28,921 nt of DNA from NCBI GenBank assembly GCA_963977125.1, contig CAXBNJ010000013.1, forward strand, positions 1-28,921, given 5' to 3'. Positions within the stretch are counted from its first letter, which is position 1; the number at the start of each line of letters is the position of its first letter. Source of the stretch: UBA2705 sp963977125. Its GTDB lineage: Bacteria > Pseudomonadota > Alphaproteobacteria > Micavibrionales > Micavibrionaceae. This document shows, piece by piece, positions 1 through 9,649 of the stretch. The position numbers and the translations under genes were made by a program. The notes under the pieces are model-generated. The model saw only the letters and a list, made by a program, of their open reading frames with translations, had not been told where the DNA came from and did not search any database.

Positions 1-3000
1 AATGCGACGACAACGGCAGGTGTGATTGTCTCTTCGGCGGGAAGTACAGGAACGCCCGGTACGGCGTCTAACCCGACAACAACGACAAGTCAGATCATCA
101 ATATTGTATTGAATGCTGCTGGTGGCGGTGAGGTTTCTGGTTCTACAGGCAATGATTTTGCGGAAGTGAAACAATCTTCGATTTCTGGTCGTGTGTTCCT
201 TGATGAAAACAATAACGGCGTGCAAAATGGCGCGGATACGGCGATTGCGTCTGTCAGTATTGAATTGTTGAATGCGGGGGGTACAGTTATTGCCACCACG
301 GCAACGGATGCAAATGGTGATTACAGCTTTATCAACCTTGATCCGGGTACATATTCTGTACGCGAACCTACACAGCCTACGGACACGAGCAATGGTATGA
401 GCGTTCCTGGCACTGTTGCAAATGGCGGCACGGCAGGTACGGCCACGAATGTGAGCACTTTGCCAAGCCAGATCAGCACAATTATCTTGCCGCCTAACAC
501 GGCGGCTAATGATAACAACTTTGCGGAAATCCCGAATGGGCGCACTATTTCGGGTTCCGTGTTCCTTGATTACGATAATAACGCAGCGGAGAATGGCGTT
601 GATTATGGTCTTTCTGGTGTTACGGTTAACTTAACCGGAACAGATGTGAATGGCGCGGCGGTTACACGTAGTTTGGTAACAGGCGCGGATGGTACGTTTA
701 GCTTTACGGGTTTACCAGAGGGGACATATACATTGTCTCAAGCGAGCCAACCAGATGGCACGACCAATGGTACGACCACAGCCGGTACGACGGGTGGCAC
801 AGCGGGCAATCCAACGGCCACAACAAGTCAGGTTTTGAATTTGATTTTGACTGGGGCGAATACCTTGTCAGCGGCGAACTTGTTCCCAGAAATCCCATCG
901 GCTTCACCTGATTTGACCATCGTTAAAACGCACAGCCCAACCAGTTTTGCGGCCGGATCGTCATCAGGCACATTTACGATTAGCCCAAGCAATATTGGTG
1001 CGGCGGATTCGAGCGGTACAATCACGGTTACGGATACGCTACCCGCGGGTTTGACGTTGTTTACTCTGCCCACAGGGACGGGCTGGACATGTGGTGGTTC
1101 TGTTGGTGCAACGACATTTAGCTGTAGCACAACAGATGTTATTACTGCGGGCGGTGCGGGGAATAATATTTCATTCCGCGTTTTGGTTGATGCGTCGGCG
1201 ACGGGACAACTGCTTATTAACACAGCTGTGATCTCTGGTGGCGATGAGCCTGAGGGCTTTGATGGTAATAACAAGGCTGAAGATCCTGTCGGTATTTCGA
1301 GTGTGGCGACGGTTTCTGGAACTGTGTGGCGTGATATTAACCATGACCGTGTATTAGATGTAGGAGAACCGCTTGTTTCTGGTTGGACGGTTGAACTTTT
1401 GTTGAATGGCAATGTTGTTGATACGCAAACAACGGGGACTAACGGGGCATATACGTTGACGACGGTGTCTCCGGGGGCTGGCTATGAAATTCGCTTTAAA
1501 GAGCCAACGACAGGTTTGGTGTTCGGGAATGCTGTTACGAATGAAACAGCGCAAGTTTCAACGGCCAATACGCGCGATACGGGCGATGCCACGGCTAATA
1601 GTGGCACGAATACGGGTAATCCTGCGGGGGCTGATACGAATGTAACAACGGGAACGCTGCAGAACCTGACTATTTTGGCGGGCGATAATATTATTGAACA
1701 ATCTTTGCCACTTGATCCTGCTGGGGTTGTTTATAACTCGGTTACGCGTGAACCTGTGCAGGGCGCGCAAGTCACAATTACAGGGCCAGGTGGATTTGAT
1801 CCAGCAACGGGCCTTGTTGGTGGTGCACCGGCGCAAACGGTTACAACAGGCACGGATGGGTTCTATCAATTCTTACTGACACCTGTTGCGCCTGCAGGAA
1901 CATATACATTGGCGATCACAACATATCCGGGTGGGTTTGCGCAAGCGCCATCTACGCTTGTTCCGGTTTGTACGGGGCCATTGACGGTGGATGCCGTGCC
2001 GGATCCGGCATTGGTACATACTGAAGCGACGGCACCTGTCTTGGCATCAGCTATTCAAAGCGGCGCGGCGTGTCCGGCTAATACGGGTGCATTTATCCCC
2101 GCTGACCAAGCCAGTACGCAGCATTATTTCACTTTTGTGATTAACCCTCTTACATCGGCAGATGTTGTGAACAACCATATTCCGCTCGACCCAATTGGGG
2201 CAGGCGATATTGTTGTGACCAAAACAACACCGACCGTCAACACGAATGTTGGGCAGCTTGTTCCTTACACAGTGACGGCGCGTAATACATCAACCAACAA
2301 TTACTCAGGACTGCTTGTTACGGACACTATGCCTGCTGGCTTTAAATATGTTGAAGGCAGCGCGTCTATTGGTGGTGTGAGCACAGAGCCAAATGTGAGT
2401 GGTCGTAATCTGGTGTGGGAAAACCAAACATTAAATGCCGGCGATACACTGACTTACAGATTGATTTTGGTCGTGGGTTCTGGCGTTCAACCAGGCGAGT
2501 ATGTGAACAGAGCGTTTGTTTCAGGGGCTGGTGTGGTTGTGTCCAATATAGCGAGCGCTACGGTGCGAGTGATTCCGGACCCTGTTTTCGATTGTTCGGA
2601 CATTATCGGTAAAGTTTTCGATGATGAAAATAAGAACGGCTATCAAGATAAGGGCGAGCCGGGCATTGCAAATGTTCGCCTTGCGACGGTTAATGGTTTG
2701 TTGGTGACGACGGATGATTTTGGTCGTTTCCATGTGGCGTGTGCGGATGTTCCTGATGAAGAGCGTGGCGCTAACTTCCTTATGAAGTTGGATGAGAGAA
2801 CGTTGCCTACAGGCTATCGTGTGACGACAGAAAACCCACGCGCCGTACGTGTGACGCGCGGTAAGATGACCAAGCTTAACTTTGGCGCGTCGATTCACCG
2901 TGTTATGCGCATCGATGTGATGGATGAAGCCTTTGTTGCCGATGAGGTTGATTTGAAACCGAAATGGGCGGCGCAATTAAAGGCTCTTCCTGAGCATCTT

Positions 3001-3195
3001 AAATCTGGGCCATCGGTTATACGTTTTGCCTATGACGTTGGTGGGGAAGGTGAGGCGCTTGCGCGCAAGCGTCTTGAAGCCTTGATTGAGTTCTTACGTG
3101 ATGAGTGGAGAGACAAAGATTGCTGTCATGAGATTATGATTGAGGAAGAACTTGTCTTCCCGCCTTCAATGTCTAAGAAAGGCGGTGCAAAATGA
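1..3195 (+). CDS. Surface protein with SdrD/Cna-B-like and DUF11-like repeats (5' end outside window)
   Basis: The frame is open from base 1, so the start lies upstream; 1064 residues are visible. Beta-sandwich repeats of the SdrD/Cna-B type open with motifs such as SISGRVFLDENNNG (about nt 178), TISGSVFLDYDNN (544), VSGTVWRDINHD (1312) and IGKVFDDENKNG (2605). Between them are DUF11-like domains marked by 'VTDTLPAG' (about 1029) and 'VTDTMPAG' (about 2319). The composition is rich in Thr, Gly, Ala, Asn and Val, as in extracellular stalk proteins. The last ~100 residues differ: more charged, with a Cys-Cys pair, and no sortase or RTX anchor. The stop overlaps the next gene's start (ATGA), so the two are translationally coupled. 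I infer an extracellular or periplasmic stalk partnering the downstream barrel. No enzymatic motif is visible. Confidence 0.85.
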   Translation, partial: NATTTAGVIVSSAGSTGTPGTASNPTTTTSQIINIVLNAAGGGEVSGSTGNDFAEVKQSSISGRVFLDENNNGVQNGADTAIASVSIELLNAGGTVIATTATDANGDYSFINLDPGTYSVREPTQPTDTSNGMSVPGTVANGGTAGTATNVSTLPSQISTIILPPNTAANDNNFAEIPNGRTISGSVFLDYDNNAAENGVDYGLSGVTVNLTGTDVNGAAVTRSLVTGADGTFSFTGLPEGTYTLSQASQPDGTTNGTTTAGTTGGTAGNPTATTSQVLNLILTGANTLSAANLFPEIPSASPDLTIVKTHSPTSFAAGSSSGTFTISPSNIGAADSSGTITVTDTLPAGLTLFTLPTGTGWTCGGSVGATTFSCSTTDVITAGGAGNNISFRVLVDASATGQLLINTAVISGGDEPEGFDGNNKAEDPVGISSVATVSGTVWRDINHDRVLDVGEPLVSGWTVELLLNGNVVDTQTTGTNGAYTLTTVSPGAGYEIRFKEPTTGLVFGNAVTNETAQVSTANTRDTGDATANSGTNTGNPAGADTNVTTGTLQNLTILAGDNIIEQSLPLDPAGVVYNSVTREPVQGAQVTITGPGGFDPATGLVGGAPAQTVTTGTDGFYQFLLTPVAPAGTYTLAITTYPGGFAQAPSTLVPVCTGPLTVDAVPDPALVHTEATAPVLASAIQSGAACPANTGAFIPADQASTQHYFTFVINPLTSADVVNNHIPLDPIGAGDIVVTKTTPTVNTNVGQLVPYTVTARNTSTNNYSGLLVTDTMPAGFKYVEGSASIGGVSTEPNVSGRNLVWENQTLNAGDTLTYRLILVVGSGVQPGEYVNRAFVSGAGVVVSNIASATVRVIPDPVFDCSDIIGKVFDDENKNGYQDKGEPGIANVRLATVNGLLVTTDDFGRFHVACADVPDEERGANFLMKLDERTLPTGYRVTTENPRAVRVTRGKMTKLNFGASIHRVMRIDVMDEAFVADEVDLKPKWAAQLKALPEHLKSGPSVIRFAYDVGGEGEALARKRLEALIEFLRDEWRDKDCCHEIMIEEELVFPPSMSKKGGAK

Positions 3196-6100
3196 GAAAG
3201 CATCTTTTCCACACGACCGCATTAGTAATGCTTAGTTCTGCCTTTATGGTCCTTCCCGCTTCAGCGCAAAAAATTTGCGAGAAAGATGGATATTGCGCGG
3301 AGCCGCTTGAGGTTGGTAAGCAATCAATGGATTCTCATGTGAGCCGACGTGGCGTGGGCCCCGATGCGCCGCCAAGCGCAGAGTATCGTGATCTTGCCGA
3401 TGAGATTGTTCAAATTCTCGGTCGGTCGACTCCGTTGGGGGAAGTGAATGTTCAGGGTAAGGCTGATGGTTTTGCCTCGGGCGAACATCTTTTGAGCGAT
3501 GATGAACGCGCGCAGATTTCTAAGCTTGTGTCGCGTATGGGTGATCGTAATGTGCGCCTTATTAGAATTAATGGTTATGCGGATGAGCAGCCATTTGGCA
3601 AGGATTCGCGCAGTATATATAGCGATAATGAAGCGTTATCCCTTGGTCGCGCCGATGCTGCGGCTGATTATTTGCGCTCGTTATTGGCGGATAAAGATAC
3701 GCCAATCACAACGATTGGAGAAGGATCATCTGAGCCGATGGTGAATTGCGATACGTTTGTTTATAATTCGCCAGAATATAAAAGCTGCCTTGCGCCTAAC
3801 CGCCGTATTGAGGTGCAGGTTTGGTATGAGAATGCGCTTGCCGATTGTCAAATTGGCCAGCCTGTTAATACCAATATGCCGTTCCGTGTATCTATTGATG
3901 GTGCGCCGCTTGCGCGTGAAGACGGCGCGAATAGTGCGGATGTGACGCGTTGTAAGGATATCGCTTTGGAAAAAGCGAATGTGCAGTTGCGCTTTGATGC
4001 ACTGGAAAAAACGCAGGCGTTGAATGTTACAGCATTCCCGCAGGTTGTTGTGCCCGGTGAGGTGGTTAGCTTTACGCCGTATTCAAACTATAATCATTAC
4101 ATTACGCGCGGCGAAGTGCGCATTTTTGAAGCGGGACAGTCTTTGCAGACGGAACCGTTGGCGATTGTTGCGCTTGATGATTCTTTGCAGCAGCAAGGAA
4201 AATGGGATTCGAGTGTGCAATCAGATCAGCAGATCTTGCGCTATGTCTTGCGTGTTTATGATGACAAGGGGCGTTTTGATGAAACGAAGCCGTTGATCAT
4301 GAAGTTTATTGATGAACGCCGTGACGATGATTTGGACACAGCTGAGCGTGAAGAGCTTGTTGGCTATGGTGAAAATCATTTGGCGTTTAGTAATATTCCT
4401 GTTTCTGGCGGTATTGTTACGATTAATGGTGATTCTTTGGCGGCAGGATCGTCGGTTAAAGCGTTGGGCGCGGATATTCCCGTTGATGCGAATGGCCGTT
4501 TTGCGTATCGCCAAATCCTGCCTGCAGGTGAGCATAGTGTTGCGATTGAGATGGAAAGTGCGGATGGCACGCGCTCTGAGGTTACGCGCACTATCTATTT
4601 GCCGAAACAAGATTGGTTCTATGTTGGTCTGGCGGATATTACAGCGGGTAAAAACACTGTGAATGGCCCTGCATCGACAGTGACGGGCGATAATAGTCGC
4701 CGCTATGCGGGGGATGCGTTTGTTGATGGCCGTCTTGCTTTTTATGTGAAGGGTAAGCTTCAAGATGGTTGGCAAGTGACCGCGAGTGCGGACACGAAAG
4801 AGCTGCCTTTGGAAGATTTGTTCTCTAATTTCACAGAGAAAGATCCTAATTACCTTTTGAAGCGTCTTGATCCAAATAAATTCTATCAGGTGTATGGTGA
4901 TGACTCGACGAGTGTTGAGGATGCGCAAACGCAAGGTAAGTTCTACCTTAAGGCTGAAAAAGACGACAGCCATGTTATGTGGGGTAATTTCCAGACCAAG
5001 ATTACAGGTACGGATTTGCTGAACTATAATCGTACGCTTTATGGTGCGAATGCTGAATATAATGGTGAGAATACGACAAGCTTTGGTGAACGCAGAACAG
5101 AGGCAGACGTCTTTGCAGCCGATCCGGGCTCTATTTCTTCGTTAGAGGAGTTCCGCGGTACGGGCGGTTCTTTGTATTATCTGCGTGGACAGGATGTTGT
5201 CGTTGGGTCAGAGCAGTTGCGCATTGAAACGCGTGATCGTGATTCTGGCCTGGTGTTGAGTTCGGAGTATCTGACCTATGGGCAGGACTATGAAATCAAC
5301 TATATCCAAGGGCGCATAATCTTGCGTGATGCGTTGAGCTCGAGCTCAACAGCGGATTCGTTGGTGCGCACAGGCGCATTGGGCGGTAACCCAACATATT
5401 TGGTTGCGGGCTATGAATATGCGCCAAGCGTTGCGGATGTGAAGAACTTGACGAAAGGTGGCCGCGTTAGCCATTGGTTCAATGATTATTTACGTTTAGG
5501 AACGAGTGCCTATGACCAGAATGGTTCTGGTCTTGATCAAACGCTTACTGGTTTTGATGCAACAGTGCGTTATACGCCGGGTACGTATCTTAAAATTGAA
5601 CAAGCGAGATCTAGTGGATCGGGTAATGGGGCTTTGTCTTCGACCAATGGTGGTTTCAACTTCGATTCTATTGATCAGACGACTGGTGAAGACGTTGATG
5701 CAAGCGCGTATCGCGCGGAAGTCGGCGTTAACCTTGGTGATTTGATTGAGGGGCAGAGCGGTACGGTCAATGCCTATACTTTGCGCCGCGAAGATGGTTA
5801 TTCCGCGCCGGGTCAATTGAGTGATGAAAATATTACGCAATATGGTTTTGCGGCGAGTGTTCCGTTGAGTGACCATGTGATGCTTAATTCCAAGTTTGAT
5901 TACAAAACAGGTGACGAGACGGGGGAATATACGAACGCGGAAATCAATGCGGCGCTTGAGCTTGATCCAGAGAAATACCTGACGCTTGGTATTCGCCATG
6001 ATGACCGTACGTCTTCACTTTCGGGTGAGAACAGTTTGATTTTGTCTGATGAAGGCGCGCGCAGTGATGTGGCGTTAAAATATCATTACAAGCCGCTTAA

Positions 6101-7319
6101 CGATGAGGGCGAGCGCGCGCGTTACGATGTATATGGTTTGTTGCAAGCGACGCTGCACAAAACAGGCGATCGTGACCATAATAACCGCGCAGGTGTTGGC
6201 GGACGTTATGATATTACGGATCGCTTAGGCGTGAATGCGGAAGCCACGAGCGGTAATCAGGGTCTGGGCGCGTTGCTTGGTCTTGAGTATCAGAAGTCTG
6301 ACCGTACAAGCTATTACGCGAATTATCAGATGGATGATGAACGTACAGATATTGGCTCACGTGGTAAAAGCTCGACGATTACAGTTGGTGGGACGTCGCG
6401 TTATACAGATAGCGTGTCAGTGTTCGCCGAAGAGCGTCAGCAAACATTTGATAATGATGCTTCCAGTCTTATTCACTCCTTTGGTCTTGATATTGCGGCG
6501 AGCGATGAATGGACATGGGGTGGGCGTTTTGAGAATGGTGTGATTGCCGATCCAGAATCTGGCGATACAGACCGCACAGCGGTATCTCTGACCAGTGGTT
6601 ATCACAATGATAAGACCAAATATTCAGGAACTATTGAATATCGCAGAGACCAAAACGATATTGACGGCGATCGTAGTACGTGGCTGATGAGCAATAATTT
6701 GTCATACCAAACATCTGAAGATTGGCGCATGTTGGCGGATGTGGATGTTGCGTTTAGTGATTCTGGTTTGACCAGTGATCTTGATGCGGACTTCATTGAA
6801 TTGGGCGTGGGCTATGCGTATCGTCCGGTAAATAATGACCGTTTGAATGCGTTGGTGCGTTATGAGTATCTGAGCGATCTTGCGCCAGATGATCAGCTCA
6901 ATGCGACCCGTACAAGCTCCGCGAGTGATTTTGAGCAGCGCAGTCATGTTGTGTCGGCAGATGCTATCTATGACGTGACGCCGAAATTGGCCGTGGGTGG
7001 TAAGGTTGGTTATCGCCTGAGTGAGATTCGCGATACGACGGTTGCAGGCTCTGAGTTCTTTGACTCCAATGCGCTTTTGCTGGTTGGACGCGTTGACTAC
7101 CATGTTGTTAAAGACTGGGAATTTACGGGCGAGATCCGCTATCTTGGTGTCTCTGAGGCAGAGGATGCGAAAGCCGGTGCGCTTTTGGCCGCTTACAAGC
7201 ATATTAACCAAAATGTGAAGGTTGGTGTGGGGTATAACTTCACAGACTTCTCTGATGATCTGACGGATCTAGATTACGACAGTAAAGGCGTATTTTTTAA
7301 TGTGGTTGCTAAGTTCTAG
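3192..7319 (+). CDS. Outer-membrane beta-barrel protein with N-terminal OmpA-like domain
   Basis: 1375 residues. Residues 1-25 form a signal peptide with a likely cut after ASA. Residues ~115-213 resemble an OmpA/MotB-like peptidoglycan-binding domain: 'INGYADEQPF', 'LSLGRADAAADYL', 'IGEGSSEP' and 'NRRIEVQV'. A beta-rich linker follows to about residue 465, where 'YVGLADITAGKN' begins a long region of alternating polar/aromatic strands. This includes 'FYQVYGDDST' and 'MWGNFQTKITGTDLLNYNR', as in large barrels adjacent to SdrD/DUF11 proteins. The protein ends ...FFNVVAKF; a C-terminal Phe is the usual beta-signal for barrel insertion. It starts inside the stop of the upstream surface gene. I infer it anchors or exports that protein, or links it to peptidoglycan. 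It lacks a TonB box that I can see, so I do not call it a TonB-dependent receptor. Confidence 0.85.
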   Translation: MRKHLFHTTALVMLSSAFMVLPASAQKICEKDGYCAEPLEVGKQSMDSHVSRRGVGPDAPPSAEYRDLADEIVQILGRSTPLGEVNVQGKADGFASGEHLLSDDERAQISKLVSRMGDRNVRLIRINGYADEQPFGKDSRSIYSDNEALSLGRADAAADYLRSLLADKDTPITTIGEGSSEPMVNCDTFVYNSPEYKSCLAPNRRIEVQVWYENALADCQIGQPVNTNMPFRVSIDGAPLAREDGANSADVTRCKDIALEKANVQLRFDALEKTQALNVTAFPQVVVPGEVVSFTPYSNYNHYITRGEVRIFEAGQSLQTEPLAIVALDDSLQQQGKWDSSVQSDQQILRYVLRVYDDKGRFDETKPLIMKFIDERRDDDLDTAEREELVGYGENHLAFSNIPVSGGIVTINGDSLAAGSSVKALGADIPVDANGRFAYRQILPAGEHSVAIEMESADGTRSEVTRTIYLPKQDWFYVGLADITAGKNTVNGPASTVTGDNSRRYAGDAFVDGRLAFYVKGKLQDGWQVTASADTKELPLEDLFSNFTEKDPNYLLKRLDPNKFYQVYGDDSTSVEDAQTQGKFYLKAEKDDSHVMWGNFQTKITGTDLLNYNRTLYGANAEYNGENTTSFGERRTEADVFAADPGSISSLEEFRGTGGSLYYLRGQDVVVGSEQLRIETRDRDSGLVLSSEYLTYGQDYEINYIQGRIILRDALSSSSTADSLVRTGALGGNPTYLVAGYEYAPSVADVKNLTKGGRVSHWFNDYLRLGTSAYDQNGSGLDQTLTGFDATVRYTPGTYLKIEQARSSGSGNGALSSTNGGFNFDSIDQTTGEDVDASAYRAEVGVNLGDLIEGQSGTVNAYTLRREDGYSAPGQLSDENITQYGFAASVPLSDHVMLNSKFDYKTGDETGEYTNAEINAALELDPEKYLTLGIRHDDRTSSLSGENSLILSDEGARSDVALKYHYKPLNDEGERARYDVYGLLQATLHKTGDRDHNNRAGVGGRYDITDRLGVNAEATSGNQGLGALLGLEYQKSDRTSYYANYQMDDERTDIGSRGKSSTITVGGTSRYTDSVSVFAEERQQTFDNDASSLIHSFGLDIAASDEWTWGGRFENGVIADPESGDTDRTAVSLTSGYHNDKTKYSGTIEYRRDQNDIDGDRSTWLMSNNLSYQTSEDWRMLADVDVAFSDSGLTSDLDADFIELGVGYAYRPVNNDRLNALVRYEYLSDLAPDDQLNATRTSSASDFEQRSHVVSADAIYDVTPKLAVGGKVGYRLSEIRDTTVAGSEFFDSNALLLVGRVDYHVVKDWEFTGEIRYLGVSEAEDAKAGALLAAYKHINQNVKVGVGYNFTDFSDDLTDLDYDSKGVFFNVVAKF

Positions 7320-7385
7320 TTCTCTACAGAGGTGCCGCGTAGACTGAATGCTCGTGCTTGGAACCGTGTGATAATATTTTTCGAC

Positions 7386-7429
7386 TTGATTGTAGTCAAA
7401 GCCATAAAGCAGCGAATATGGTCTATAAT
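7386..7429 (+). promoter_or_regulatory. FNR/FixK-type box and -10 element upstream of fabI
   Basis: TTGATTGTAGTCAA at 7386-7399 fits TTGAY-N4-RTCAA, the palindrome bound by FNR/FixK-class regulators. A perfect TATAAT lies at 7424-7429, its first base 31.5 bp after the box centre. That is 2 bp longer than the ideal class II spacing. No good -35 hexamer occurs 16-18 bp before the TATAAT, as expected for an activator-dependent promoter. The first gene starts at 7460. Confidence 0.6.
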
Positions 7430-7459
7430 TAGGCGGTATTGTAACAAGGATTTATAGAC

Positions 7460-8233
7460 ATGACGGCATTATTGGATCTTACCGGGAAAAAAGGTCTTGT
7501 TCTGGGCATTGCGAATGAACAGAGCATTGCTTATGGCTGCGCCAAAACTTTCCAAAAGGCGGGCGCAGAATTGGCTGTGACATATGCCAATGAAAAGGCC
7601 ACGCCCTTTGTTAGGCCACTAGCCGAGCAGCTAAACTCATCGATAACCATGCCCTGTGATGTACGCGACGAAGCGCAAATGAATGCTTTATTTAAGGCTA
7701 TAGAATCACAATGGGGTGCGCTGGATTTTCTTGTACATTCTATCGCATTCGCGCCGAAAGCTGATTTACATGGCCGCGTAACGGATTGTTCAAAAGACGG
7801 CTTTCTAGAAGCGATGGATATTTCCTGCCACTCGTTTATTCGTTTAGCTAAATATGCGCAGCCTTTGATGAAAAATGGCGGAAGCCTTTTAACCCTGAGC
7901 TATATTGGCAGCGCGCAGGTTGTAAAAAATTATGGGCTTATGGGCCCTGTTAAAGCCGCGCTAGAATCGAGCGTACGTTATCTGGCTGCAGAACTTGGCG
8001 AACAGAGTATTCGCGTCAATGCCATTTCCCCCAGCGTCATAAAAACCCGCGCCGGATCAGGTCTTGTTGATTTTGATGCGCTTTTGGCGTCAACCGCGCT
8101 TAAAATGCCTTTGCGCCGCATGATTGATCTGGATGATATTGGCAATATGGCAGCTTTTTTAGTGAGTGACCTATCCAAAAACATTACGGGCGGCGTGCAT
8201 ATGGTTGATGGCGGCTATGAGATAATTGATTAA
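7460..8233 (+). CDS. fabI: Enoyl-[acyl-carrier-protein] reductase (NADH), FabI type
   Basis: 257 residues, the normal FabI length. FabI reduces trans-2-enoyl-ACP in the last step of each fatty-acid elongation cycle. The dinucleotide-binding motif 'GIANEQSIAYGCA' is at residues 16-28. The catalytic pattern Tyr148, Tyr158 and Lys165 ('LSYIGS', 'YGLMGPVK') has the Y-x6-K spacing of E. coli FabI. 'ITGGVHMVDGGY' closes the fold. The ATG at 7460 follows AAGGA at 7446-7450. It heads an operon with a MaoC-phosphotransacetylase fusion and acetate kinase, a grouping also found near phaC in rhizobia. It may therefore be a second, operon-specific FabI rather than the housekeeping copy; this cannot be decided from the window. 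An FNR/FixK-type box lies upstream. Confidence 0.93.
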   Translation: MTALLDLTGKKGLVLGIANEQSIAYGCAKTFQKAGAELAVTYANEKATPFVRPLAEQLNSSITMPCDVRDEAQMNALFKAIESQWGALDFLVHSIAFAPKADLHGRVTDCSKDGFLEAMDISCHSFIRLAKYAQPLMKNGGSLLTLSYIGSAQVVKNYGLMGPVKAALESSVRYLAAELGEQSIRVNAISPSVIKTRAGSGLVDFDALLASTALKMPLRRMIDLDDIGNMAAFLVSDLSKNITGGVHMVDGGYEIID

Positions 8234-8248
8234 AACGAAAGCACTGAA

Positions 8249-9649
8249 ATGACCTATTCAAAAAACGGCATCACGAATAAAACCTATGATGAAATTAATG
8301 TCGGGGATTCCGCAACGCTTACGCGCACCCTAACCAAGCAGGATATCCAGCTTTTTGCAACGGTGACGGGGGATATGAATCCTGCGCATTTAGATGAATC
8401 TTACGCCAAAACGGATATTTTTCAGCAAATCGTTGGTCATGGCATGTGGACGGCATCGATGTTTTCAGTTCTTTTGGGTATGCAGCTTCCTGGGCCGGGA
8501 ACCTTATATCTTGGGCAAACGCTTAAATTCTTAAAACCTGTGCATTTGGGCGACACCATCACCGCCTCGGTCAAAGCCATTAAGAAAGATGATGCACACA
8601 AACATATTACCTTTCAAACACTCTGCGCGAATGAAGAGGGCGAGCATGTCTTAGAGGGTGAAGCGCTTGTCCTTGCCCCTTCGAAAAAGATAAGCTGGGA
8701 CGCACAGCCTTTGCCTGAAATACAAATCAAAACGCCAGATCATAATTATGATCAATGGCTGCTTAATAAAACAACAGGGTTGAAACCTCTGCGCGTCGCT
8801 GTTGTGCATCCCGTGGATATTTATTCCCTCGTAGGCGCTGTTGAAGCGGCGAAGGCAGGGATTATAGAACCTGTCTTGGTCGGGCCAGAGGATAAAATAC
8901 GTAAAGTCGCTGAGGACGCTCATATTGATCTGGACAGCTACGAGATTGTCTCAACGCCGCATAGCCATGCCGCTGCGGCCGCCGCCGCTCTTATGGCGCA
9001 TAACGGCGAAGTAGAGGCTTTGATGAAAGGCAAGCTCCATACCGATGAGCTGATGGAGGCGGTCGTTGATAAAGATAAGGGCCTGCGCACTGGCCGCCGC
9101 ATGAGCCATGTCTTCATGCTCGATGTACCGCACTATCCAAAACCGCTTTTCCTGACGGATACGGCGATTAACATTAGACCCAATTTGATGGAAAAAAAAG
9201 ACATCGTGCAAAACGCGATTGATTTATTTACCGCTTTGGGGCTAGGAACGCCCAAGGTCGCTATACTTTCGGCAGTTGAGATGGTTAATGAAAAAATACC
9301 TTCCACCATTGATGCAACAGCGTTGTGCAAAATGGCGGAGCGCGGTCAGATTACGGGCGCTTTGGTTGATGGCCCTCTGGCTTTTGATAACGCGATATCG
9401 AAAGAAGCCGCCAAGATAAAAGGCATAATTTCTGATGTTGCAGGCGAAGCGGATATTCTGGTCGTGCCTGATGTTGAATCGGGCAATATGCTCTATAAAG
9501 AATTGCGCTATTTCTCTGGGGCGCAAGGGGCGGGCATTGTCCTTGGCGCCAAAGTGCCGATCATTGTAACCAGCCGTGCGGGTGACGCCGAAAGCCGCGT
9601 TGTCTCCTCTGCTCTGGCGCTATTATATGTAAGAAGAGAACTATCCTGA
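8249..9649 (+). CDS. Bifunctional MaoC-like enoyl-CoA hydratase / phosphate acetyl(butyryl)transferase
   Basis: 466 residues in two parts. Residues ~15-150 form a MaoC/hot-dog domain with the hydratase-2 motif 'TGDMNPAHLDESYA...GHGMW', including the expected catalytic Asp42 and His47. Residues ~170-466 form a PTA/PTB-type phosphotransacylase ('VAVVHPVDIYSLVGAVEAAKAGI', 'GADILVVPD'-like segment, 'SGAQGAGIVLGAKVPIIVTSRA'). The hydratase half should give (R)-3-hydroxyacyl-CoA, the substrate form used by PHA synthase. The transferase half interconverts acyl-CoA and acyl-phosphate for the kinase encoded next. The gene begins 15 bp after fabI, and its TGA shares one base with the ackA start. The fusion is a known architecture in alphaproteobacteria; substrate chain length cannot be told from sequence. 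Confidence 0.9.
   Translation: MTYSKNGITNKTYDEINVGDSATLTRTLTKQDIQLFATVTGDMNPAHLDESYAKTDIFQQIVGHGMWTASMFSVLLGMQLPGPGTLYLGQTLKFLKPVHLGDTITASVKAIKKDDAHKHITFQTLCANEEGEHVLEGEALVLAPSKKISWDAQPLPEIQIKTPDHNYDQWLLNKTTGLKPLRVAVVHPVDIYSLVGAVEAAKAGIIEPVLVGPEDKIRKVAEDAHIDLDSYEIVSTPHSHAAAAAAALMAHNGEVEALMKGKLHTDELMEAVVDKDKGLRTGRRMSHVFMLDVPHYPKPLFLTDTAINIRPNLMEKKDIVQNAIDLFTALGLGTPKVAILSAVEMVNEKIPSTIDATALCKMAERGQITGALVDGPLAFDNAISKEAAKIKGIISDVAGEADILVVPDVESGNMLYKELRYFSGAQGAGIVLGAKVPIIVTSRAGDAESRVVSSALALLYVRRELS

Noticed and set aside
828..1412. 194-residue minus-strand ORF
   Set aside because: It is the antisense shadow of the surface repeat gene, whose Thr/Ala/Val-rich codons leave the opposite strand open.
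4221..4973. 250-residue minus-strand ORF
   Set aside because: It is antisense to the outer-membrane barrel gene, Arg/Ile-rich without family motifs, and has no promoter or ribosome-binding site that I can see.
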